From an uncultured Aquimarina sp. (lineage in GTDB: Bacteria > Bacteroidota > Bacteroidia > Flavobacteriales > Flavobacteriaceae), in assembly GCF_947492405.1 (NCBI RefSeq), contig NZ_CANLMP010000001.1, positions 682,001-746,000 on the forward strand: a stretch of DNA of 64,000 nucleotides, read 5' to 3'. Under the pieces are notes generated by a model, which saw nothing but the letters and a program-made list of their open reading frames with translations, was not told the origin of the DNA and made no database searches. Shown here in pieces: positions 52,895-61,967 of this stretch. Numbering within the stretch: position 1 is the first letter of the stretch; each line of letters opens with the position of its first letter. Made by a program: the position numbers and the translations under genes.

Positions 52895-53716
52895 ATGAAA
52901 AAGAAAAAAATAATAGTTGCTCTAGGATCGATTTTACTTTTCTTATCCTGTGCAACCAACCCTTTTACAGGTAAACAAACATTGGCGTTAGTACCTAATT
53001 CTCAAATTTTACCAGCTGCTTTTGCTCAATATGATCAAGTGCTAAAAGAAAGCAAGGTACTGAAAGGTACATCGGATGCTGAAATGGTTAAACGTGTTGG
53101 TCAAAAGATTGCAAAAGCAGCAGAAAGATGGCTCAATGCAAATGGTCATCAAGGTTATTTAAAAGATTATAAATGGGAGTATAATCTAATAGATGATAAA
53201 GCTGTAAATGCGTGGGCCATGCCTGGAGGAAAAATAGCATTTTATACAGGTATTTTACCAATTGCTAAAACCGAAACAGGTATTGCTGCTATTATGGGAC
53301 ATGAAGTAGTGCACGCAATTGCTAATCATGGACAGCAACGTATGAGTGCTGGACAAATCCAGCAAGTTGCAGGTGTTGCTACAGCAGTCGCTGTTAGCGG
53401 TCAAAATGAACAAACACAGCAAATAGTTGGTCAAGCGTTTGGTTTAGGAAGCCAATTTGGAGTTATGTTACCCTTTAGTAGAAGTCATGAGACCGAAGCC
53501 GATAAAATTGGATTAACACTAATGGCGATAGCTGGCTATAATCCAGATGAAGCAGCAGAACTTTGGAAGCGTATGAAAGCAAATAGTGGAGGACAAGCAC
53601 CACCAGAGTTTATGAGTACACACCCATCAAACGATACACGTATTGCCAATTTAATTGCTTGGGCACCCGCTGCAAAAGAAGAAGCAAAGAAATTTGGAGT
53701 TACTAGCTTTAAATAA
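52895..53716 (+). CDS. M48 family metalloprotease lipoprotein
   Basis: 273 residues. Lipobox FLSC (Cys19) is followed by ATNPFTGKQTLALVP, the family's conserved mature start. The zinc site is HEVVH (His136, Glu137, His140), with Glu201 in ETEADKIG as third ligand. MSTHPSNDTRIANL near the C-terminus is the usual M48 ending of LoiP/YcaL-like peptidases. It is an envelope protease probably involved in outer-membrane protein quality control. A strong terminator follows, so it is a single-gene unit. Confidence 0.92.
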   Translation: MKKKKIIVALGSILLFLSCATNPFTGKQTLALVPNSQILPAAFAQYDQVLKESKVLKGTSDAEMVKRVGQKIAKAAERWLNANGHQGYLKDYKWEYNLIDDKAVNAWAMPGGKIAFYTGILPIAKTETGIAAIMGHEVVHAIANHGQQRMSAGQIQQVAGVATAVAVSGQNEQTQQIVGQAFGLGSQFGVMLPFSRSHETEADKIGLTLMAIAGYNPDEAAELWKRMKANSGGQAPPEFMSTHPSNDTRIANLIAWAPAAKEEAKKFGVTSFK

Positions 53717-53758
53717 TTGTAAATTTTTAATTCTTAAAAAGATTATACCTATTTTAGG

Positions 53759-53790
53759 AGCTGTTCCAGAACAATCTGGAACAGCTTTTT
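53759..53790 (+). terminator. Rho-independent terminator of the M48 peptidase gene
   Basis: A 12-bp perfect stem, AGCTGTTCCAGA (53759-53770) with TCTGGAACAGCT (53775-53786), loop ACAA, T-run to 53790. It stands between the M48 and MFS genes. Confidence 0.92.
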
Positions 53791-53801
53791 AATTTTAGAA
53801 C

Positions 53802-55124
53802 ATGCGAGAAATATTACCTAAAGGACATAAAAAATTACTAAACGCCTGGGCTTTTTATGACTGGGCAAATTCTGTATACAGTTTAACAATTGCATCCGCA
53901 ATATTCCCTATTTTTTGGGGTGCTTTAACGATTGTTAGAGATGCTGATGATAAAATTATTAGTGACACTGTTAGTTTTCTGGGTATTGATTTTAATAATG
54001 ATTCTCTGATCAGTTATGTAACAGCATTGGCTTTTTTAGTAGTTTCACTTCTTAGTCCTTTGTTATCGGGAATTGCTGATTATATAGGTAATAAAAAGAC
54101 CTTTCTGAAATTTTTCTGTTATCTCGGAGCATTATCTTGTATTGGTTTATATTGGTTTAATATGGATCAGCTTTGGTTTGGGTTATTATGCTACTTCTTA
54201 GCATTAATCGGTTTCTGGGCAAGTTTGGTTTTTTATAATTCTTATCTCCCGGATATTGCGTTTCCCGAACAGCAAGATGCTATTAGTGCAAAGGGGTATT
54301 CTCTTGGATACGTTGGTAGTGTTATTCTTTTGATTATAAATTTAATAATGATATTCTTTTATGAAACCTTTGGTTTTGAGAACGAAGGAGTACCAACAAG
54401 GTTATCTTTTGTAATGGTAGGAATATGGTGGATAGGTTTTAGTCAGTACACCTATTATTATTTACCAAAAGGGAATAAAAAGGATAAGCTTACCAAAGAT
54501 GTCGTTTTTAATGGTTTTAAAGAACTTAAAAGTATATGGAATGCTATGCAGCATAACCTAAGACTTCGTAGATATCTTTCTGCATTTTTTGTATACGGTA
54601 TGGCAGTACAGACTATTATGCTAATTGCCACATATTTTGGAATTGAAGAATTGGATTGGGGCGATCAAGATGCAACTACAGGATTAATTATTAGTATTTT
54701 ATTAATTCAATTAGTTGCTGTTTTAGGAGCCTTTCTTACTTCAATCGCTTCTGCAAAATATGGAAATATAAAGGTTTTGATTTTTATTAATTTCATTTGG
54801 ATCGGTATATGCGTATTTGCGTATACAATCACTGCACCTGGACAATTTTATGTAACAGCTGCTATTGTAGGTTTAGTAATGGGAGGGATTCAATCTTTGT
54901 CCAGATCAACATATTCAAAATTTTTACCAGAAAATGCTGTAGATACAGCTTCTTATTTTAGTTTTTACGATGTTGCTGAAAAAATAGGAATTGTCATAGG
55001 TATGTTTTCATATGGCTTAGTAGCTCAACTTACAGGAAGCATTAGGTATTCTATACTTTTCTTAATTTTATTTTTTGTAATCGGACTGTTGTTACTTTTC
55101 AGAGTACCCAAAGAGCAAGAATAA
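53802..55124 (+). CDS. MFS transporter, UMF1 (Atg22-like) family
   Basis: 440 residues with 11-12 membrane segments. The N-terminal KKLLNAWAFYDWANSVYSLTIASAIFPIFW is the family's conserved opening, and LSRSTYSKFLPENA with FFSFYDVAEK-like SYFSFYDVAEKIGIVIG marks the second half. Atg22-like carriers in fungi export amino acids from the vacuole; bacterial members are not well characterised. It begins just after the terminator of the M48 gene, and the 297 bases after it hold no gene. Confidence 0.85.
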   Translation: MREILPKGHKKLLNAWAFYDWANSVYSLTIASAIFPIFWGALTIVRDADDKIISDTVSFLGIDFNNDSLISYVTALAFLVVSLLSPLLSGIADYIGNKKTFLKFFCYLGALSCIGLYWFNMDQLWFGLLCYFLALIGFWASLVFYNSYLPDIAFPEQQDAISAKGYSLGYVGSVILLIINLIMIFFYETFGFENEGVPTRLSFVMVGIWWIGFSQYTYYYLPKGNKKDKLTKDVVFNGFKELKSIWNAMQHNLRLRRYLSAFFVYGMAVQTIMLIATYFGIEELDWGDQDATTGLIISILLIQLVAVLGAFLTSIASAKYGNIKVLIFINFIWIGICVFAYTITAPGQFYVTAAIVGLVMGGIQSLSRSTYSKFLPENAVDTASYFSFYDVAEKIGIVIGMFSYGLVAQLTGSIRYSILFLILFFVIGLLLLFRVPKEQE

Positions 55125-55421
55125 CTTCATATAAAATTTTATGAGTTTTATACTGTTAAATTCTGTTAACAGTGTAAAGTTAATATATGATAATATCCTT
55201 TATTTCGTTATTGAATTTGTATACCTTACGTATGTAACAATTAAACCCAAAACCTAACAATGATGGCATACAATCTCCAAATGATATTAATCTAAATTTT
55301 TTGCATTTTATCTAATTTATAGAAATATTTTAAAAGTATTTTTAACATAGAATGTTCAACTATGATGATATTTGAATATTAATTTTCAACCAATTTTACA
55401 CATATAAATATAAAATCAACC

Positions 55422-55898
55422 ATGAAAAAACTGATCTTATTACTTGCAGTAATTCTGCTTGCTTCGTGTTCTGCTAGTCAGAAAACTATTATCGCCGCAA
55501 AAAAAACATTAAAAGGTGAGTGGTCCTTGGATAATATATCCTATGACCGTTCTGGAATTTTTGAAGTTACTTTGTATAATGATGCTTCAGCAGAATGTCT
55601 TACAGGAGGTGTTTGGAAATTTATACCAAACAATAATACTGGTAAGTATACCGTAAATGATAGCCAGTGTACTTCTACAGGTGCTAGAAATTTTAGATTC
55701 ACTATTCCCAAACCTTCAGAAAATGGTGATTATAGTTTTCTTTTTAAACCTATTGATGAAAAGAAAAAAAGTACGAATAACAATAAAGGGTATCGAATGA
55801 CTCTAAAACACCTGGATGATACAACAATGACCTGGACCCAAACCGTAAGTTTAGAGGGAAAACCGTTTGTAATCACAATGAATTTTAATAAACTATAA
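55422..55898 (+). CDS. Lipocalin-like lipoprotein (copy 1)
   Basis: 158 residues. Lipobox LLASC (Cys near residue 16). The mature part has LKGEWSLDNISYD at the start, GGVWKFIPNNNTGKYTVNDSQC in the middle and KGYRMTLKHLDDTTMTWTQTVSLEGKPFVITMNF at the end, a small lipocalin-like barrel (GxW motif in LKGEW). It is 19 bases upstream of an OmpA-family lipoprotein gene. A paralogous pair with the same order follows at 56799-58012; the two lipocalin copies share NNNTG, C-T-x-TG and NNKGYRM motifs. Confidence 0.8.
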   Translation: MKKLILLLAVILLASCSASQKTIIAAKKTLKGEWSLDNISYDRSGIFEVTLYNDASAECLTGGVWKFIPNNNTGKYTVNDSQCTSTGARNFRFTIPKPSENGDYSFLFKPIDEKKKSTNNNKGYRMTLKHLDDTTMTWTQTVSLEGKPFVITMNFNKL

Positions 55899-55917
55899 TA
55901 ACTCAAATCTTTACACG

Positions 55918-56610
55918 ATGATCAAATCAAATTTTAATAAAATAGCTATAGTACTTACAGCATTAGTCATTTTAAGTAGCTGTGATGCAGTTCAGAATGC
56001 AAATAATACCCAAAAGGGTGCTGTAATTGGTACAACTGCCGGAGCCGTTCTTGGTGGAGTAATTGGAAATAATGTTGGAAACAAAGAAAATTCAGTGCTT
56101 GGAGCGATCATTGGAGGAGTTGTCGGTGGAGTTGCTGGTGGAGTGATTGGTAAACAAATGGATAAACAGGCTCAAAAAATAGAAGAAGAAATCCCTGGTG
56201 CTGAAGTGACCAGAGTAGGAGAAGGAATTGATATCATATTTGATGAAAATAGTGGTATTTATTTTGAAACGAATAAGCATAATATCAATGCAAAATCAAA
56301 AGAAACTCTTAACAAGTTGATAGGTGTTTTTAAGGATTTTCCTGATACCAACATTATAGTTGATGGGCATACTGATAGTTCTGGTGATGATGCTTACAAT
56401 ATGGAGTTATCTAGAAAACGAGCTAATTCTGTGACGGATTATCTAATCTCTCAGGGAATAAACAAATCAAGATTGACAACCTATTATCACGGTGAAACTT
56501 TACCAAAATATGATAATGCTACTGCAGAAGGTAGAGCAAAAAACAGAAGAGTCGAGTTTGGAGTATTAGCAAATGATAAAATGATCAATGATGCTAAAAA
56601 AGTAGACTAA
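55918..56610 (+). CDS. OmpA-family lipoprotein with glycine zipper (copy 1)
   Basis: 230 residues. Lipobox LSSC (Cys near residue 22). A Gly-rich zipper (about 33-82: GAVIGTTAGAVLGGVIGNN, then GAIIGGVVGGVAGGVIGKQ) resembles the YMGG/Gly-zipper segment. The C-terminal OmpA domain (about 105-225) contains IIVDGHTDSSGDDAYNMELS, RANSVTDYL and NRRVEF, which bind peptidoglycan. It would tether the envelope. The gene pairs with the lipocalin gene 19 bases upstream, and the pair is duplicated downstream. Confidence 0.9.
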   Translation: MIKSNFNKIAIVLTALVILSSCDAVQNANNTQKGAVIGTTAGAVLGGVIGNNVGNKENSVLGAIIGGVVGGVAGGVIGKQMDKQAQKIEEEIPGAEVTRVGEGIDIIFDENSGIYFETNKHNINAKSKETLNKLIGVFKDFPDTNIIVDGHTDSSGDDAYNMELSRKRANSVTDYLISQGINKSRLTTYYHGETLPKYDNATAEGRAKNRRVEFGVLANDKMINDAKKVD

Positions 56611-56631
56611 ACAATACATTAAAATTTATCA

Positions 56632-56671
56632 AAAATCCCTAACAGATCTTTATGCTGTTAGGGATTTTTTT
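56632..56671 (+). terminator. Rho-independent terminator after the first lipocalin/OmpA pair
   Basis: A 14-bp perfect stem (56632-56645 with 56655-56668) with loop ATCTTTATG, ending in a T-run. It separates the two duplicated pairs into independent transcripts. Confidence 0.92.
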
Positions 56672-56798
56672 GTTTTCTAAATAAACCTATACCCTGAAAA
56701 CAGTGATGTTGTTTTCACTATTTATGATGTAGTTTAAGGAGTGTAGTTTGAAGATATTTGTACTATAAAATCAGAATAATCTCTTTAAACCAAAAGCC

Positions 56799-57281
56799 TT
56801 GAGAACAATTTGTATACTATTAATATGTACTCTTTTATTTAGTTGTGGCGCATCAAATAAATTAACCAGAGCAGCAAAAAACTCGATTGATGGAGTTTGG
56901 ATCCTAAAAGAAGTTGACTATGAAACCGATAGTAAAGGAACCTACGCGATTACTATTCTAAACAACATTTCGTTACAATGTATAGAAAATACTAATTGGG
57001 AGTTTGTTGCTAATAATAACACGGGTAGTTATGCCTTATCAGGTACTTCTTGCACAGACACTGGTGTTCAAAATTTTATATGGTCAGTTCCAAAAGAAAT
57101 GTATGGGTTTAATCATAGCATTATGTTAAAGCCTGTGAATCATAAAATGAAAAGCAATATTAATAATAAAGGGTATCGTATGCAATTGTATGAATTGGAA
57201 AACACCAAAATGATTTGGAGTTATGATATGATAGTCGATGGAGAAAAATTTACAATCAAACTAAACTTTGATAAACAATAA
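56799..57281 (+). CDS. Lipocalin-like lipoprotein (copy 2)
   Basis: 160 residues from a TTG start (MRTICILLICTLLFSC; lipobox LLFSC). It is paralogous to the 55422-55898 gene: SIDGVWILKEVDYE replaces LKGEWSLDNISYD, and NWEFVANNNTGSY, SCTDTG and NNKGYRMQLYELE align with copy 1. Identity looks moderate, so the duplication is not recent. It precedes the second OmpA-family gene by 38 bases. Confidence 0.8.
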   Translation: MRTICILLICTLLFSCGASNKLTRAAKNSIDGVWILKEVDYETDSKGTYAITILNNISLQCIENTNWEFVANNNTGSYALSGTSCTDTGVQNFIWSVPKEMYGFNHSIMLKPVNHKMKSNINNKGYRMQLYELENTKMIWSYDMIVDGEKFTIKLNFDKQ

Positions 57282-57319
57282 AACTCATTAACATTAAAAC
57301 CAATAAAGATTTAAAACAC

Positions 57320-58012
57320 ATGAAATCACACAATATTAAAAACTCAAAGAAACTGGTGTATTTAGGAATAATATTAATAACTATGGTTAGTTGTAAGTCT
57401 ATGAAAAACGCTGAAATAGGTGGTTTTATAGGGGCTGCAGGTGGTGCTGTAATAGGCGGGGTTATAGGAGACCGTGTTGGAGGAGAAACTGAACTTGGAG
57501 CGGTTATAGGTGGAATTGTTGGAGCAACTGTGGGTAGTGTTATTGGTAATCGAATGGACCAGCAAGCTAAAAAGATTGAAGAAGAGATGCCAAGTGTCGC
57601 AGTACAAAGAGTTGAAGAAGACATTAATATTGTTTTTGATGAAGAAAGTGGTGTGTATTTTAATACCAATAAGCATGACTTAAACGAGTCGTCTAAAGCA
57701 ACAATTGAAAAACTGGCAGCAATTCTCACAGAATATCCTAATTCTAATATACTTATTGAAGGACATACTGATAATGTAGGTAAAGAAGAGTCAAATTTTC
57801 TATTATCAAAATACAGAGCACAATCGGTAAGAGATTATCTTGTTCTACAAGGAGTTGATGAACAGAGATTTACTGTTAAGTATTATGGAGAATCCCAACC
57901 TAGATATGACAATACTACTACAGAAGGTAAAACTAAAAATAGAAGGGTAGAAGTAACAATATCACCAAATGAGGAACTAAGAAAGCAGGCGGTTGCACAA
58001 ATAAAAGAGTAA
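57320..58012 (+). CDS. OmpA-family lipoprotein with glycine zipper (copy 2)
   Basis: 230 residues, exactly the length of copy 1. It has a Lys/Asn-rich N-terminus and lipobox MVSC. The Gly-zipper segment (GAAGGAVIGGVIGDRVGG, then GAVIGGIVGATVGSVIGN) and the DQQAKKIEEEMPSVAVQRV connector match copy 1, as does the OmpA domain ILIEGHTDNVGKEESNFLLS with NRRVEV. The duplicate has diverged mostly at the N- and C-termini. It ends with a terminator before the biosynthetic operon. Confidence 0.9.
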   Translation: MKSHNIKNSKKLVYLGIILITMVSCKSMKNAEIGGFIGAAGGAVIGGVIGDRVGGETELGAVIGGIVGATVGSVIGNRMDQQAKKIEEEMPSVAVQRVEEDINIVFDEESGVYFNTNKHDLNESSKATIEKLAAILTEYPNSNILIEGHTDNVGKEESNFLLSKYRAQSVRDYLVLQGVDEQRFTVKYYGESQPRYDNTTTEGKTKNRRVEVTISPNEELRKQAVAQIKE

Positions 58013-58033
58013 GGTGTTGTAATTGAGAATGAT

Positions 58034-58063
58034 AAATCCCGACCTAACAATCGGGATTTTTTT
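58034..58063 (+). terminator. Rho-independent terminator upstream of the type III PKS operon
   Basis: Stem AAATCCCGA (58034-58042) with TCGGGATTT (58051-58059), eight-base loop, T-run. It separates the OmpA pair from the biosynthetic operon that begins at 58092. Confidence 0.92.
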
Positions 58064-58091
58064 ATGCTCAAAATTTATGTATCTTCAATAA

Positions 58092-59219
58092 ATGAATAGT
58101 CATACGCACATACTAATCATCGGTGGTGGTTTAGCAGGTCTAACCAGTGCTATTCATTTGGCTAAGGCTCAAATCTCTGTTACCCTTATCGAAAAAGATA
58201 TCTATCCTAAGCATAAAGTTTGTGGAGAATATATTTCTAATGAAGTACTTTCATATCTCGATTTTTTGGAAATTAACATGAGTGAATTAAAACCTGTGAA
58301 AATTTCGGAATTGAATATTAGTACCAAAAAGGGGAAAATGATCAAGAGTAAACTTCCTTTAGGCGGTTTTGGGATAAGTAGATATGCATTGGATCATTAT
58401 CTATGGAACAAGGCTAAAACCTTAGGAGTACACATGATAAATGATCAAGTTTTAGATGTTAAGTATGATCAGAATATATTTCAAGTATTAACGACTAATA
58501 ATAACACGTTAACCAGTGATTATGTAATTGGAGCTTATGGTAAACGTTCTGGTTTAGATAAAAATTTAAAACGAGATTTTAGCAACAAAAAATCACCTTG
58601 GTTAGCTGTAAAAGCGCATTATAAAGCTAAATTTGATGCTAATACGGTAGCATTACATAATTTTGATGGAGGTTATTGTGGATTGTCTCTGGTAGAAAAT
58701 AATACTGTAAACGCATGTTATCTTGTTAATTATAAAAGCTTCAAGAAGTATAAAAACATTGAAGAATTTGAAAAGAAAGTACTTTATGAAAACCCTAATC
58801 TAAAGGATTTTTTTGAAAAATCTAAACCAGTATTCGAAAAACCTATAACCATAAGCCAGATTAACTTCGATAGAAAAAAACCTGTAGAAAATCATATTTT
58901 TATGTTAGGTGATGCAGCAGGATTAATTCATCCTCTCTGTGGTAATGGAATGGCAATGGCAATTCAAGGCTCCAAAATTCTATGCGAGCTCTTAGTGGAG
59001 AATTATAGTACGAAAATGTATTCTTCGATAGAGCTTGAAAAACTGTATGTTAAACAATGGGATAGCACTTTTTCTAAAAGATTACTAGCAGGAAGAATTC
59101 TTCAGAAAGTATTGTTAAGTAACAGATTTCAGCAAATAGCGCAAAAAATTGCTACCATAGCTCCTTCGATTGTACCAGGAATTATCAAACAAACACACGG
59201 AAAACCTATAGTATGTTAG
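58092..59219 (+). CDS. FAD-dependent oxidoreductase (geranylgeranyl reductase / monooxygenase-like)
   Basis: 375 residues. The FAD-binding Rossmann motif is IIGGGLAGLTSAIHLAK, with GxGxxG at 11-16 and Glu35 for ribose. KVCGEYISNE is the conserved Cys-Gly-Glu of this subfamily, and GDAAGLIHPLCGNGMAMAI the second FAD motif. Enzymes of this group reduce isoprenoid chains, halogenate, or hydroxylate aromatic rings. In Streptomyces, SrsC, a flavin monooxygenase, oxidises a type III PKS resorcinol, so a similar tailoring role is inferred. It is the first gene of the operon and overlaps the methyltransferase gene by seven bases. Confidence 0.87.
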   Translation: MNSHTHILIIGGGLAGLTSAIHLAKAQISVTLIEKDIYPKHKVCGEYISNEVLSYLDFLEINMSELKPVKISELNISTKKGKMIKSKLPLGGFGISRYALDHYLWNKAKTLGVHMINDQVLDVKYDQNIFQVLTTNNNTLTSDYVIGAYGKRSGLDKNLKRDFSNKKSPWLAVKAHYKAKFDANTVALHNFDGGYCGLSLVENNTVNACYLVNYKSFKKYKNIEEFEKKVLYENPNLKDFFEKSKPVFEKPITISQINFDRKKPVENHIFMLGDAAGLIHPLCGNGMAMAIQGSKILCELLVENYSTKMYSSIELEKLYVKQWDSTFSKRLLAGRILQKVLLSNRFQQIAQKIATIAPSIVPGIIKQTHGKPIVC

Positions 59220-59923
59220 TAAACCTAGAATATCGAAGCAATGAAGCAGAACTTATGGATGATCCAGAAGTGAATGAAAAAGATCTAGGAATAGCATTAG
59301 AAGATATCTCTAGAGTTAATCGATTGCTCGGAGGAAATAATATAACAATAAATGCAGTTTTAGATGAAATAAAAAAGGATGAGAGTACAAAAACCTGGGT
59401 TATTATGGACTTAGGTTGTGGTGATGGCGAAATGCTTAGAAAATTAGCAGATGTTTTTAAAGAAAATAAAATAAAAGTAAAATTAATTGGAATCGATAAT
59501 AATGATAAATGCCTATTACAAGCAAGAAAACTAAGTACATCATATATTGAGATAGAGTTTCATGATAAAAATATTTTGACTTTAGAAAAAGGAGATTTTC
59601 ATTGTGATATCATTATTTGTACACTTACATTACATCATTTTGGAGACGAAGAGATAAAAAGAGTTCTTAAGAAAAGTTTAGAGTTAGTTTCTGAAGTTGT
59701 AATTATAAATGATATCCATAGAAACAAATGGTCCTATTATCTATTTAGAATGTTTAGTTATTTTTTTATCAAAGGATATATCGCAAAAAATGATGGATTA
59801 GTATCCATAAAAAGAGGTTTTAAACGAAAAGAATTAATGCGTTTTGCAAAAGAATTAAAGTTAAACACATATCAATTGGATTGGAAATGGGCGTTCAGAT
59901 ATCGTTGGGTAATTAGAAATTAA
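59213..59923 (+). CDS. Class I SAM-dependent methyltransferase
   Basis: 236 residues. SAM motif I is WVIMDLGCGDGEMLRKL, with IGIDNNDKCLLQARKL as the acidic-loop motif II; DIIICTLTLHHFGDEEIKRVL is the post-I region. The C-terminal part has a basic helical segment. Such enzymes often methylate hydroxyls of polyketides. It overlaps the FAD oxidoreductase gene and ends 19 bases before the type III PKS gene, matching the SrsA/SrsB/SrsC grouping (PKS, methyltransferase, flavin enzyme) known in Streptomyces. Its substrate is therefore probably the PKS product. Confidence 0.87.
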   Translation: MLVNLEYRSNEAELMDDPEVNEKDLGIALEDISRVNRLLGGNNITINAVLDEIKKDESTKTWVIMDLGCGDGEMLRKLADVFKENKIKVKLIGIDNNDKCLLQARKLSTSYIEIEFHDKNILTLEKGDFHCDIIICTLTLHHFGDEEIKRVLKKSLELVSEVVIINDIHRNKWSYYLFRMFSYFFIKGYIAKNDGLVSIKRGFKRKELMRFAKELKLNTYQLDWKWAFRYRWVIRN

Positions 59924-59942
59924 AAAAATAAAGGGAAATAAA

Positions 59943-60995
59943 TTGAGTGTAAAAATAAAGACGGTTGCTAAAGAGTTGCCACAATATGTTAGAGAGACAA
60001 AGGAAATACTTCCTTTTGTATCCCAATGGCTTATAGGTCAGGAAGATCGTTTTAGGCGAAAGGTTCTTAAGATTTTTGAAAATGCTGCTGTAGATAAGAG
60101 ATATGGCATTATGAGTATCGAAGAAGTTTTTACAGCAACTTCTTTCGAAGAAAAGAATGATATTCATATTCGTGAAGTAAAAAAATTAGGAAACGCTGTA
60201 GTCAAGAAAGCTTTGAGTCAGGCAGATTGGGATCCAAAATCATTAGATTATATAATCACTGTAAGCTGTACCGGAATCATGATTCCATCTTTGGATGCAT
60301 ATATTATTAATGAATTAGGCCTTAGACAGGATATCGTGAGATTACCTGTTACAGAAATGGGATGTGCGGCTGGAGTATCTGGGATGATTTATGCTAAAAA
60401 CTTTCTGCAAGCTAACCCTGGTAAAAGAGCAGCAGTAATTGCTATTGAATCACCGACTGCTACGTTTCAGCATACTGATTTTAGTATGGTAAATATTGTA
60501 AGTGCTGCTATTTTTGGAGATGGAGCAGCTTGTGTGCTACTTTCTTCCGAAGAAGAAGCTAGTGGTCCTAAAATTATTGCAGATGAAATGTACCATTTTT
60601 ATGATGCTACTACAATGATGGGATTTAAACTAACAAATGGCGGATTACAAATGGTGTTGGATAAAGAAGTTCCTGAAAAGATAGCAAGACATTTTCCAGA
60701 TATTATACATCCTTTTTTGCAAAAACAGGGAAAAACTATAGAGGAGATTAATCATTTAATCTTTCATCCTGGTGGTAAAAAAATTGTGCAAACTGTAGAA
60801 GGTCTTTTTGGGGATCTTGGTAAGAACATTGATGATACTAAAGCTGTTTTGCAAGAATATGGTAATATGAGTAGCGCTACTGTTTTATATGTATTAGAAC
60901 GCTTTATGAATAAAAAGCCAACTAAAGGAGAAACAGGTCTTATGCTTAGTTTCGGTCCTGGATTCTCTGCGCAAAGAATATTGTTAGAGTGGTAA
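59943..60995 (+). CDS. Type III polyketide synthase (chalcone synthase-like)
   Basis: 350 residues from a TTG start (MSVKIKTVAKELPQYV). The full catalytic triad is present: Cys141 in TEMGCAAGVSG, His275 in IFHPGGKKI and Asn308 in YGNMSSATVLYVLER. SCTGIMIPSLDAYI and FGPGFSAQRILLEW are further family motifs. The enzyme condenses malonyl-CoA units on a starter acyl thioester and cyclises the product to a pyrone or resorcinol/phloroglucinol. The dedicated ketoacyl synthase, dehydratase and ACP genes downstream suggest a fatty-acyl or specialised starter. The product is unknown. Confidence 0.93.
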   Translation: MSVKIKTVAKELPQYVRETKEILPFVSQWLIGQEDRFRRKVLKIFENAAVDKRYGIMSIEEVFTATSFEEKNDIHIREVKKLGNAVVKKALSQADWDPKSLDYIITVSCTGIMIPSLDAYIINELGLRQDIVRLPVTEMGCAAGVSGMIYAKNFLQANPGKRAAVIAIESPTATFQHTDFSMVNIVSAAIFGDGAACVLLSSEEEASGPKIIADEMYHFYDATTMMGFKLTNGGLQMVLDKEVPEKIARHFPDIIHPFLQKQGKTIEEINHLIFHPGGKKIVQTVEGLFGDLGKNIDDTKAVLQEYGNMSSATVLYVLERFMNKKPTKGETGLMLSFGPGFSAQRILLEW

Positions 60996-61039
60996 AGTAT
61001 AAAAATGGTATAATGAGTATTAACTAAAACCACGTGAAA

Positions 61040-61522
61040 ATGAAAAAAATATGGGTATGCATTATTTTATGTACAATTTCGGCTTCAGCTTGTACAAAAA
61101 ATGATGACTCTGCTATTGAAACTGATATTTCCATACCAGAAGTTACTGCAGGAGTTACGAATGTTTCTGTATCTGAAAAAGAAGGTAGCTATACATTTAG
61201 TGTAGAAATAAATAGTCCTGATCTAGGATGTAACCAATATGCAGATTGGTGGGAAATCGTTTCTGAAGATCAAACATTAGTATATCGAAGAATATTAGCG
61301 CATAGCCACGTAAATGAACAACCTTTTACAAGATCTGGTGGTCCTGTGAATATAACTGAGGATCAGACAGTTTATATAAGAGCGCATATGAATAATAAAG
61401 GGTATGGAGATGTAGTATTTAAAGGAAGTGTATCTGCTGGGTTTAGTCAGCAAACATTAGATATTAGTTTTGCAAGTGAATTAGAGACAACAGCACCTTT
61501 ACCGAACGGATGTGCTTTTTAA
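61040..61522 (+). CDS. Lipoprotein inside the type III PKS operon
   Basis: 160 residues from the ATG at 61040 (a GTG six bases earlier is less likely). Lipobox SASAC (Cys near residue 18) precedes an acidic tether (TKNDDSAIETD). The mature part is beta-rich with two cysteines (near residues 68 and 158) and a Trp-Trp pair in YADWWEIV. I recognise no domain. Its position between the PKS and dehydratase genes, 44 and 12 bases from each, indicates co-transcription. It may help move or bind the product at the envelope, but that is inference. Confidence 0.72.
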   Translation: MKKIWVCIILCTISASACTKNDDSAIETDISIPEVTAGVTNVSVSEKEGSYTFSVEINSPDLGCNQYADWWEIVSEDQTLVYRRILAHSHVNEQPFTRSGGPVNITEDQTVYIRAHMNNKGYGDVVFKGSVSAGFSQQTLDISFASELETTAPLPNGCAF

Positions 61523-61534
61523 AAAATATAGATT

Positions 61535-61966
61535 TTGACAAAAGAACAAATTATAGAAAAATTGCCGTATGAAGCTCCTTTTCTGTTTGTAGATGAAATT
61601 TTGGATGTAGACGAAGATTGCATTAATGGATGTTATACCTTAAAACATGATGAATATTTTTATGAAGGTCACTTTAAGGGTCATCCTATTACACCAGGTG
61701 TTATTCTAACCGAGATTATGGCTCAGATTGGTTTAGTGTGCTTTGGAATATTTACACTAAAAAAAGAAATAGAGGCAAACAAAATTAGAGTCGCCATGAC
61801 CAGTACCGCAATCAATTTTTATAAATCCGTTCTCCCTGGAGAAAAGGTATTTGTAAAATCAGAAAAGGAATATTTTCGATTTAATAAATTAAAATGTAAA
61901 GTTGAAATGTTCAATGAAGAACAAAAGTTAGTTGCAAAAGGAGAAATTGCTGGGATGATGGTTTGA
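61535..61966 (+). CDS. FabZ-like 3-hydroxyacyl-ACP dehydratase
   Basis: 143 residues from a TTG start (MTKEQIIEKLPYEAPFLFVD). The hotdog-fold catalytic motif EGHFKGHPITPGVILTE gives His46 and Glu60 in the FabZ positions. DEYFYEGH is the family's typical approach to the active site. It would remove water from the 3-hydroxyacyl-ACP intermediate of a dedicated acyl chain. No ketoreductase or enoyl reductase is seen so far; these may lie beyond the right edge or be borrowed from primary metabolism. It is 12 bases after the lipoprotein gene. Confidence 0.88.
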   Translation: MTKEQIIEKLPYEAPFLFVDEILDVDEDCINGCYTLKHDEYFYEGHFKGHPITPGVILTEIMAQIGLVCFGIFTLKKEIEANKIRVAMTSTAINFYKSVLPGEKVFVKSEKEYFRFNKLKCKVEMFNEEQKLVAKGEIAGMMV

Positions 61967-61967
61967 A

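Noticed and set aside
55125..55421. A small gene or RNA between the MFS and lipocalin genes
   Set aside because: No open frame with a plausible start and no strong hairpin were found; it is A/T-rich promoter-like sequence.
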